From: Francisella orientalis FNO12
GTDB lineage: Bacteria > Pseudomonadota > Gammaproteobacteria > Francisellales > Francisellaceae
DNA: 64,000 nucleotides
Direction: 5' to 3'
Assembly: GCF_001042525.2 (NCBI RefSeq)
Contig: NZ_CP011921.2
Span: 310,001-374,000, forward strand
Position 1 is the stretch's first letter, and every line of letters starts with the position of its first letter. The position numbers were made by a program, and so were the translations under genes. Of this stretch, positions 57,364 through 64,000 are shown in pieces. Below the pieces are notes generated by a model. That model was not told the origin of the DNA. It was given only the letters and a program-made list of their open reading frames with translations, and made no database searches.

Positions 57364-59672
57364 TGATTGATAAACAAATCATCATCAATAATATACAAAA
57401 TGTTTTAAAATCAACAGATCTGGGTATCAAAGATAAATACACTGGTAAAGTTAGAGATATGTACTTTACTGATGATAAAAGTATTTTGATATCAACTGAT
57501 AGACAGTCAGCTTTTGATAGATCGTTGGGATTCATTCCATTTAAGGGCCAGATTCTTGCTCAATCATCAGTTTGGTGGTTCAAAGAAACTGCTCATATTG
57601 TCAAAAATCATTTTATAGCATCTCCAGATGCTAATGTCGTAGTAGCAAGAAAAGCAAAAGTGCTACCAATTGAGTTTGTGGTTAGAGGCTATATAACTGG
57701 TTCAACTTCAACATCGTTGTGGACTCATTACAAAAATGGTAGTCGTAACTACTGTGGTAATATTCTCCCAGAGGGTTTGAAAAAGAATCAAAAACTACCA
57801 CAAAATATTCTAACACCTACAACGAAAGAGCAAGACCATGATAGACCAATTTCTGCCGATGATATTGTCAAGGAGAGTTGGTTAACTCAAGAGCAATGGG
57901 ATTATGCTTCGCAAAAAGCTTTAGAGTTATTTGAATTTGGTCAGCAAAAAGCCCTAGAACATGGTTTGATATTAGCTGACACAAAGTATGAGTTTGGAGT
58001 TGATGAAAAGACTGGCGAAATTATTCTGATAGATGAGATTCATACACCTGATAGCTCAAGATTTTGGCTAAAAGATAGTTATATTGAAAGATTTGAAAAT
58101 GGTGAAGAGCCAGAAAATATTGACAAAGAATTTTTTAGATTATGGTTTGCAAAAAACTGTGATCCATACAATGATGATATCTTACCACAATCACCACAGA
58201 AGCTGGTGGTAGAGCTATCTCAAAAATATATAACTCTCTTTGAGATGATAACTGGGCAGAAGTTTGAAGTGCCAGAGGATATAGAAAATATTAATCATAG
58301 AATCGCAAAAAATGTTACAGATTATTTAAATACGGAGAGTCAAGTGAATATTCTTTTAATAGGTTCAGGAAGTAGAGAGCATGCAATAGCTGAAGCAGTT
58401 AAAAGAAGTGCTATTAAGAATCAGCTTTTTTGTATAAGCACAGCGGTAAATCCTGGTATTGATAGAATAGCTCAAGGATATAAAGTTGGTAATATCTGTG
58501 ATTGTGAAGCAGTTCTTGAGTATGCAAAATCAGAGAGTATTGATATAGCTATTATTGGTCCAGAGGCACCGCTTGAAGTTGGTCTTGCTGATACTCTTAA
58601 AGCAAATGGTATAGGCGTGGTTGGTCCAACTAAGAAACTTGCTCAACTTGAAACATCAAAAGGTTTCACAAGAGACCTAATCCGTGACTATGATATAGGT
58701 GCAAACCCTTTCTTTAGGAAGTTCTCAACTATGGATGGTGTAGAAGAGACTCTCAAAGAATATAGAAATCAGTTTGTTATAAAAGCAGATGGTTTGATGG
58801 GTGGTAAAGGAGTTCTTGTATGGAGGGATCATTTACATACAATGAGCGATGCTCTTAAACATTGTCAGTCATTGATAGATGCAGGTAAGGAATTTGTGAT
58901 TGAAGAGAAGCTTGTTGGTCAAGAATTCTCTTTGATATCTTTCACTGATGGTGAGCATTTTATTAATATGCCAGCTGTACAAGATCACAAACGTGCACAT
59001 GAGGACGATAAAGGCCCAAATACTGGTGGTATGGGTACTTATTCAGATGCTAATCATAGTTTACCATTTTTATCAGATTCTGATATAACTAGAGCAAAAG
59101 AGATAAATGAGAAAGTTGCAAAAGCCTTGAGTGACAAATTTTGCGAACCTTATCAAGGTATTTTATACGGTGGTTTTATGGCTACCAAAGATGACACCAA
59201 AGTTATTGAATATAATGCTAGATTTGGTGATCCAGAGGCTATGAATTTGCTAACTTTACTTGAAACAGATTTTGTTGAGATAGTACAAGCAATAACTAAA
59301 GGTACTCTTGATAAGATAAAAGCTGAATTTAAAAATAAAGCTAGTGTATGTAAATATCTAGTACCATTAGGGTATCCGAATCAGTCAGTCAAAAACTTTG
59401 AGATAGATATATCAAAATGCCCTGATAATGTTGAAATTTTCTTAGGATCTGTAGATTTTAGAGATGGTAAACTAATTGGTACAGGTTCTAGAGCAGTAGC
59501 AGTATTAGGTTTAGGTAATACGATAGCAGAAGCAGAGCAAAAAGCAGAAAACGCTGTCAAAAATATCTATGGTAAGTTATTTCATCGTCCTGATATTGGC
59601 ACTAAAGAGCTTATCAATAAGCGCATTAAGCATATGAATTTATTACGTGGTAATAAGTATCAGGAGCTTTAG
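57363..59672 (+). CDS. purCD: Fused PurC-PurD (SAICAR synthetase + GAR synthetase)
   Basis: A 769-residue bifunctional protein. Residues 1-320 are PurC (KYTGKVRDMYFTDDKSILIST, FVVRGYITGSTSTSLW, DEIHTPDSSRFW). Residues about 330-769 are an ATP-grasp PurD (NILLIGSGSREHAIAEAV, IIGPEAPLEVGLAD, FVIKADGLMGGKGV, EYNARFGDPEAMNLL). The junction is a short linker near DYLNTESQ. This fusion is known in Francisella, so it is normal here, not a mutation. Intact. Confidence 0.95.
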   Translation: MIDKQIIINNIQNVLKSTDLGIKDKYTGKVRDMYFTDDKSILISTDRQSAFDRSLGFIPFKGQILAQSSVWWFKETAHIVKNHFIASPDANVVVARKAKVLPIEFVVRGYITGSTSTSLWTHYKNGSRNYCGNILPEGLKKNQKLPQNILTPTTKEQDHDRPISADDIVKESWLTQEQWDYASQKALELFEFGQQKALEHGLILADTKYEFGVDEKTGEIILIDEIHTPDSSRFWLKDSYIERFENGEEPENIDKEFFRLWFAKNCDPYNDDILPQSPQKLVVELSQKYITLFEMITGQKFEVPEDIENINHRIAKNVTDYLNTESQVNILLIGSGSREHAIAEAVKRSAIKNQLFCISTAVNPGIDRIAQGYKVGNICDCEAVLEYAKSESIDIAIIGPEAPLEVGLADTLKANGIGVVGPTKKLAQLETSKGFTRDLIRDYDIGANPFFRKFSTMDGVEETLKEYRNQFVIKADGLMGGKGVLVWRDHLHTMSDALKHCQSLIDAGKEFVIEEKLVGQEFSLISFTDGEHFINMPAVQDHKRAHEDDKGPNTGGMGTYSDANHSLPFLSDSDITRAKEINEKVAKALSDKFCEPYQGILYGGFMATKDDTKVIEYNARFGDPEAMNLLTLLETDFVEIVQAITKGTLDKIKAEFKNKASVCKYLVPLGYPNQSVKNFEIDISKCPDNVEIFLGSVDFRDGKLIGTGSRAVAVLGLGNTIAEAEQKAENAVKNIYGKLFHRPDIGTKELINKRIKHMNLLRGNKYQEL

Positions 59673-59674
59673 AA

Positions 59675-60250
59675 ATGTCTAAGCTTAAAATTGTTGTATT
59701 AGGTTCTACACGAGGGACTAATATGCAAGCTATAGTGGATGCTATAGCGAATAAGCAAATAGATGCTGAAATAAGTTTGGTTATTTCTAATAAGCAAGAT
59801 TCCTATATTTTACAAAGAGCAAAAAATCAGAATATAGCTAATAAATTCATAGCTTCAAAAGGTCTATCAAGAGAGGTTTATGATAAGCTTCTTGTCGAAG
59901 AAATAGAGAAATACAATCCAGACCTAATCTTACTAATTGGTTTTATGCGTATTTTAAGTCCAGTATTTATAAAGGCTTTTGAGCGTAAAATTTTAAATAT
60001 TCATCCATCGTTATTGCCAAAGCACGCAGGATTAATCGATTTGGCAGTGCATCAGTCAGTTATTGATGCTGGAGATAGTATATCGGGATGCACGATTCAT
60101 CAAGTAAGTGAAGAGGTTGATGGTGGTGATATAGTCTTACAGTTAAAATGTGATGTAACAAAAGATGATATAGCAGAAAGCTTAAAAGAAAAAGTACAGG
60201 CACTAGAGAGTACAGCCTGGATTGAAGTTATTAATAATTGGAAGAAATAG
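59675..60250 (+). CDS. purN: Phosphoribosylglycinamide formyltransferase PurN
   Basis: Third purine step, using 10-formyl-THF that FolD supplies. The 191-residue protein has VVLGSTRGTNMQAIVDAI, LILLIGFMRILSP, the catalytic NIHPSLLPKHAG and SGCTIHQVSEEVDGGDIV. It starts 2 bases after purCD. Intact. Confidence 0.95.
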   Translation: MSKLKIVVLGSTRGTNMQAIVDAIANKQIDAEISLVISNKQDSYILQRAKNQNIANKFIASKGLSREVYDKLLVEEIEKYNPDLILLIGFMRILSPVFIKAFERKILNIHPSLLPKHAGLIDLAVHQSVIDAGDSISGCTIHQVSEEVDGGDIVLQLKCDVTKDDIAESLKEKVQALESTAWIEVINNWKK

Positions 60251-60323
60251 CTCAATTAATATAAAAGCAACAGTGCTGAATGAATTTAGCATGACATTTA
60301 GCTTTAATGTGGAGGGATGATAT

Positions 60324-60815
60324 ATGAGTATAAATGTTGGTGTAATCATGGGCTCTAAGTCTGATTGGAGTACAATGAAAGAGTGTTGTGATATTTTAGA
60401 AAATCTAGGTATCAGTTATGAGTGTGAGGTTGTTTCAGCTCATAGAACTCCTGACAAAATGTTCGATTATGCTGAGACAGCTAAGTCTAGAGGCCTAAAA
60501 GTAATAATTGCAGGTGCTGGTGGTGCGGCCCATCTGCCAGGGATGGTTGCTGCTAAAACAGATCTGCCAGTGCTAGGTGTACCCTTGAAATCTAGCACGT
60601 TAAGTGGAAAAGATAGTTTACTATCAATCGTGCAGATGCCAACAGGTATTCCGGTTGCTACTTTTGCTATTGGTGTAGCAGGGGCAAAAAATGCCGCTCT
60701 TTTTGCTGCAAGTATTTTGCAACATGTAGATTCAAAAGTTGGTCAAGCGTTAACTAAGTTTAGAGTAGATCAAACTCAATCAGTTCTAGATAATCCTAAC
60801 CCTAGGGAGCAATAG
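60324..60815 (+). CDS. purE: N5-CAIR mutase PurE
   Basis: Class I PurE. The 163-residue protein has [49 protein letters not shown] and [20 protein letters not shown]. It starts after a GGAGGG site, 73 bases from purN, and is followed by purK one base later. Intact. Confidence 0.97.
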   Translation: MSINVGVIMGSKSDWSTMKECCDILENLGISYECEVVSAHRTPDKMFDYAETAKSRGLKVIIAGAGGAAHLPGMVAAKTDLPVLGVPLKSSTLSGKDSLLSIVQMPTGIPVATFAIGVAGAKNAALFAASILQHVDSKVGQALTKFRVDQTQSVLDNPNPREQ

Positions 60816-60816
60816 T

Positions 60817-61914
60817 ATGAAAATAGGTATTATTGGCGCAGGTCAACTTGCAAGGATGCTAAGTATAGCAGGTACGCCTTTAGGTTTAGAATTTCATTGT
60901 CTAGGCAAGACAGGAGATTGCGCCGAAGAGGTTGTAAAAAGTGTTACAGATATTGATTTAGAACAAGTTAATGATGTTGTTGCATGGGCAAAACAGTTTG
61001 ATGTAATAACTTTTGAGAATGAAAATATATCTCACGAGCTTATTAAAGCAATTAATCATGATGTGAATGTATATCCATCTGCGAAAGCTATTGCTATCTC
61101 TCAAGATAGATTACTTGAGAAATCTTTTATGCAAGATCATGGTATAGCTACTGCTAAATTTGTAAATATTGATAGTCTAGACAAGCTTAAAAAAGCTGTA
61201 CAAGATTATGGATTACTGGCTATAGTCAAAACACGTAGATTTGGCTATGATGGCAAAGGTCAGTTTGTGATGAAATCTCAAGAAGATGTATCAAAAGCTT
61301 GGGGTGCTCTTAAAAATGCTTCAGATGGTCTTATTTATGAAGCTTTTGTCGATTTTGATTATGAAGTTTCACAAATATGTACGGTGGATATTAAAGGAAA
61401 TATAGCTTTTTATCCATTAGCTAAAAATATTCATAAACAAGGTATTATAGTTGAATCGGAAGCTCCTTTTGAAAATGATGTTTTACAAACCAAAGCTCAG
61501 CACGTTGCAAAAACTTTAGTTAAAGAGTTTGGCTATGTTGGCACACTTGCGATAGAGTTTTTTGTTAAGGGTGATGAGTTAATAGTTAATGAGATAGCTC
61601 CTAGAGTGCATAACAGTGGACACTGGAGTATTGATGGTTCAATTACCTCACAATTTGAAAATCATGTTAGAGCTATCGCTGGATTGATTTTGGGTGATAC
61701 AACTAGTCGTAAGACGGTTATGCTAAATTGTATTGGTGGTATGCCAGCTACAAAAGATTTAGCAGCGCTTGATAAAGTTAAGATTCACAGCTATAACAAG
61801 GAGCCACGTAAGGGCAGAAAAGTAGGGCATCTAAATCTTAACCTTAATGATGAGACTGATGAATATCAATTACTACAGGCTAAAAAATTAATTACTCTTT
61901 CTGAGGAGCTTTAA
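60817..61914 (+). CDS. purK: N5-carboxyaminoimidazole ribonucleotide synthase PurK
   Basis: ATP-grasp enzyme making the substrate of PurE. The 365-residue protein has IGIIGAGQLARMLSIAG, ITFENENISHELI, AIVKTRRFGYDGKGQF, IAFYPLAKNIHKQGI and NEIAPRVHNSGHWSIDG. Last gene of the pur cluster. A short sequence at 62787-62861 resembles its 3' end. Intact. Confidence 0.97.
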   Translation: MKIGIIGAGQLARMLSIAGTPLGLEFHCLGKTGDCAEEVVKSVTDIDLEQVNDVVAWAKQFDVITFENENISHELIKAINHDVNVYPSAKAIAISQDRLLEKSFMQDHGIATAKFVNIDSLDKLKKAVQDYGLLAIVKTRRFGYDGKGQFVMKSQEDVSKAWGALKNASDGLIYEAFVDFDYEVSQICTVDIKGNIAFYPLAKNIHKQGIIVESEAPFENDVLQTKAQHVAKTLVKEFGYVGTLAIEFFVKGDELIVNEIAPRVHNSGHWSIDGSITSQFENHVRAIAGLILGDTTSRKTVMLNCIGGMPATKDLAALDKVKIHSYNKEPRKGRKVGHLNLNLNDETDEYQLLQAKKLITLSEEL

Positions 61915-61929
61915 TTATAGTCGAGAGAT

Positions 61930-62532
61930 TTAATTTTCTGAACAGTAAAGTTTCCTAATAATTTGTTTTAGGCAGCTATATGTTTGGCACTTTCCATTAT
62001 ATTCTTTATTAATGAATTCTTTAAAATGTTTATTATCAGAAATTATAAAAATATTTTCTATAGATATTCTGCTATAGTTTATATATCTATATATTGACTC
62101 AAAAGAGCAAAACACATATGATTTGTGGTTTGTTATCTTTGTATTAATTTCAAAAGGAGATAAGCAGTGACGATAATCACTATTAATTTTCTCTCTATCC
62201 ATAACTAGCACATTAATAGTAATAATAAAATTAGAATATTCTTCTTTGAAACTCTCCTATAGAGAAGTAAAAGTATTTGCTTCTATAACTTTTTGCTCAA
62301 TACCTTTTTGTATTTGTATTTCCCTTTGTTTACTAATAACATATTTATATTTTTGAAAGAGGATATGAGAAATTTCTAAATCTAGTTCAGAGGTTGTAAT
62401 TAGTTTGAAGTTCTTTTTCTCTAATAGCTCATTTAACTCAATAAAACATATACTTTCTTCTAAGTTTGCATAATTTAGTAAAATTTTATAAAGAACTTCT
62501 ATGTTAAACAGTAAAAGATATTTTTTGTCCAT
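61930..62532 (-). pseudogene. Hypothetical protein, single nonsense codon
   Basis: A 200-codon frame from ATG 62532 (MDKKYLLLFNIEVLYK) with an in-frame TAG at 62257-62259 (after NTFTSL), continuing in the same frame with ESFKEEYSNFIITINVLVMDR to KLYCSEN. Rich in Ile, Lys, Asn and Glu, with no signal peptide and no motif I know. Possibly a genus-specific cytosolic protein. The upstream 91 codons could still be made as a shortened product. Confidence 0.65.
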
Positions 62533-62679
62533 TTTGTACTCCTAAAAGTTTTATTCCCTATAGAATAATAATGTCACAAAAACTTTAGTATCTTGATAAA
62601 AAATAAAATGTGATATTTGAAAAGTATTTCAAAAACCTAATTGTATGTATATTCTTTAATAATCATAGAAAAATTTAGT

Positions 62680-62786
62680 ATGAGTATGGATAACAAGGTT
62701 TTACTAGTACTGGATCAAGTAGAGATATTGGAGCTTCAACAGCGATTCAAGCAGCAAGAGAAGGATATTCTGTATGTATTACTTAA
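62680..62786 (+). pseudogene. Short-chain dehydrogenase N-terminal remnant
   Basis: From the ATG (MSMDNKVLL) a one-base shift leads into VTGSSRDIG-like TGSSRDIGASTAIQAAREGYSVCIT, the dinucleotide-binding start of an SDR, ending at a stop at 62784-62786. The rest of the gene is missing. Confidence 0.7.
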
Positions 62787-62861
62787 ATGATAAAAACAGA
62801 TGCTTATCAGTTATTACAAGCTAAAAAGCTTTATAGAACTTTCTCAAAAGCTTTAGTTTAA
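62787..62861 (+). pseudogene. purK 3'-end-like remnant
   Basis: Twenty-four codons, [21 protein letters not shown], resemble the last codons of purK (ETDEYQLLQAKKLITLSEEL) in both protein and DNA. It may be a remnant of a local duplication; being short, chance similarity is possible. Confidence 0.4.
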
Positions 62862-63206
62862 GATAAAAGCATTCTTTATCCAGTTAATATCTTCTTTGTT
62901 AATTGCTATTAAATCGAATCGACATTCGTAGTTTTCAAACTTAGGATTCAGTTGTAAGAAAATATTTGCTGCATTAATAAGTTTTTGCTGTTTACTGTAA
63001 GTTAGCATTTCTTCAGCTTTAGCGAATTTTGTTTTGCTACGAAATTTTACTTCAATAAATACAAGAGTGTTCTGATCAAGTGCAATTATATCGATCTCAC
63101 CATAAGGTAAGGCTTTAAAATTTTGAGCTAGAATTTGTAAGTTTTTAGTTCGTAAAAATTTAGAGGCTTGCTCTTCAGCTTTATTACCTATTTCAATTGT
63201 TTTCAT
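62853..63206 (-). CDS. yraN: YraN/UPF0102 family protein
   Basis: A 117-residue protein with the restriction-endonuclease-like UPF0102 fold: [43 protein letters not shown] (the Asp...Glu-x-Lys nuclease pattern) and RFDLIAIN. Function is thought to be Holliday-junction or DNA-related. Intact; its 3' end overlaps the purK-like remnant. Confidence 0.9.
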   Translation of the reverse strand: MKTIEIGNKAEEQASKFLRTKNLQILAQNFKALPYGEIDIIALDQNTLVFIEVKFRSKTKFAKAEEMLTYSKQQKLINAANIFLQLNPKFENYECRFDLIAINKEDINWIKNAFILN

Positions 63207-63297
63207 ATTCCTAGAAGTTTTATAACTGTGATATATATTGTACGAATAAATGTTATTGGCAGATTAAAGATCTATAGCTACATTTAGCTTTGTTACT

Positions 63298-64000
63298 TTA
63301 ATTAATTCCACTATGTCGAAGCAAGGCTTCTTCATTTGGTTTACGCCTCATAAATGCTACAAAGTTATCCATAGCATTACGTGAAGAACCCTTTGAAATT
63401 ATGTTTTCTAACAAGTTATTACCAACTTCATTACTAAGGATTCCTTCATTTTCAAAACGTGAAAACACATCTGAAGAAAGTATTTCAGCCCATTTGTAGC
63501 TATAGTATCCAGCAGCATAACCACCAGCAAAAATATGCGAAAATCCATTTTGGAATCTATTGTAGCTAGGAGTTTTAAGCAAGCTTACTTTTTCTCTGAT
63601 ACTATCTAGCTCATTTTGGACTTCAGTCGCGGTAGTTAATTTCTTATAGTGGATATTCATATCAAATATACCAAACTCAAGTTGTCTAACCATCATCAAT
63701 GCAGATTGAAAATGTCTAGTGCCTACAAGTTTATTAATTTGTTTATTACTAAGGGCTTTACCATCGCGTGATCCAGATATAAGTGCTAGTCCTTCTTCAC
63801 ACCAGCAGAAATTCTCCATGAATTGGCTGGGTAATTCCACAGCATCCCATTCAACTCCGTTAGTTCCAGAAATTGAAGCAATAGTTACACGTGATAAGAT
63901 ATGGTGAAGAGCATGACCAAACTCGTGAAATAATGTTACGACATCACTATGAGTTAAGTTCGCACCATCTTTAGACGGTGGTAAGAAATTGCAATTAACA
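63298..64000 (-). CDS. prlC: M3-family oligopeptidase A, C-terminal part
   Basis: Cytosolic zinc endopeptidase degrading short peptides. The frame is open to the window edge and the N-terminal half lies beyond base 64000. Visible are NCNFLPPSKDGANLTHSDV, the zinc site LFHEFGHALHHILS, GTNGVEWDAVELPSQFMENF, FAGGYAAGYYSYKWAEIL and a normal C-terminus (FMRRKPNEEALLRHSGI). No lesion in the visible 234 codons. Confidence 0.93.
   Translation of the reverse strand, partial: VNCNFLPPSKDGANLTHSDVVTLFHEFGHALHHILSRVTIASISGTNGVEWDAVELPSQFMENFCWCEEGLALISGSRDGKALSNKQINKLVGTRHFQSALMMVRQLEFGIFDMNIHYKKLTTATEVQNELDSIREKVSLLKTPSYNRFQNGFSHIFAGGYAAGYYSYKWAEILSSDVFSRFENEGILSNEVGNNLLENIISKGSSRNAMDNFVAFMRRKPNEEALLRHSGIN

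Noticed and set aside
57363-59672. purC-purD fusion as a new gene fusion
   Set aside because: This bifunctional arrangement is already known in Francisella and both domains are intact.
1-64000. CRISPR arrays
   Set aside because: No regularly spaced direct repeats were found; the repeats seen are isolated or inverted pairs.

Overview
The window is AT-rich gammaproteobacterial chromosome with a gene repertoire and gene order typical of Francisella: tolA-tolB-lipoprotein-pal, a fused purCD inside purM-purCD-purN-purE-purK, the pilA/pilE locus beside lpxE-folD, DUF3568 lipoproteins and the lemA-htpX pair. About half of the genes are broken by nonsense codons, one-base frameshifts or internal deletions. 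This suggests a host-restricted Francisella, for example a tick-associated or Francisella-persica-like endosymbiont. The genus is inferred from gene content and order; the lifestyle is inferred from the decay.

Region 1 (1-11 kb): Tol-Pal envelope genes, then decayed rimO, then a light-dependent DNA repair cluster (SDR, TIGR03643, two photolyase/cryptochrome genes, DUF2256) in which both photolyases and the SDR are dead. A DUF3568 lipoprotein, a dead BASS transporter, a YheO/DauR-like regulator and a TauE exporter follow, ending at tRNA-Ser(GGA).

Region 2 (11.18-25.43 kb): a foreign island between the 3' end of tRNA-Ser and a 10-base copy of that tRNA end. It looks richer in G+C than the flanks (not counted). 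Most of it is debris: an IS30 fragment, acetyltransferases, cupin, NUDIX, HAD, SelO, a zinc regulon (zur, DUF1826, COG0523 GTPase, with a near-perfect Zur box), TspO and hipA. In the middle lies a fully open thiE-thiM-thiL-thiD-tenA operon with its own promoter, a TPP riboswitch and a hairpin that would hide the thiE ribosome binding site. It encodes a route from salvaged thiazole and pyrimidine to thiamine diphosphate and is the most interesting unit here.

Region 3 (25.4-46 kb): core genes (ubiC-ubiA, rph, htpX-lemA, LysR, gpsA, cvpA, radA, a PilZ-like protein, aroC, msrB, sodC, an amino-acid permease) among many pseudogenes. The latter include DUF423, a pilin, a zinc/cadmium ATPase fused by deletion to an oxidoreductase stub, a C39-like peptidase, DedA, two tandem PQ-loop proteins and a fatty-acid hydroxylase.

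Region 4 (46-64 kb): ManC-like cupin, dead formaldehyde dehydrogenase, an aminotransferase, recN, the pilin locus (pilA intact, two neighbours frameshifted), an in-frame fusion of lpxE to folD, the intact purine genes, a dead hypothetical, yraN and the C-terminal half of an M3 oligopeptidase. Purine, ubiquinone, aromatic and thiamine functions are kept while environmental, light-response, metal and accessory pilin functions are lost.
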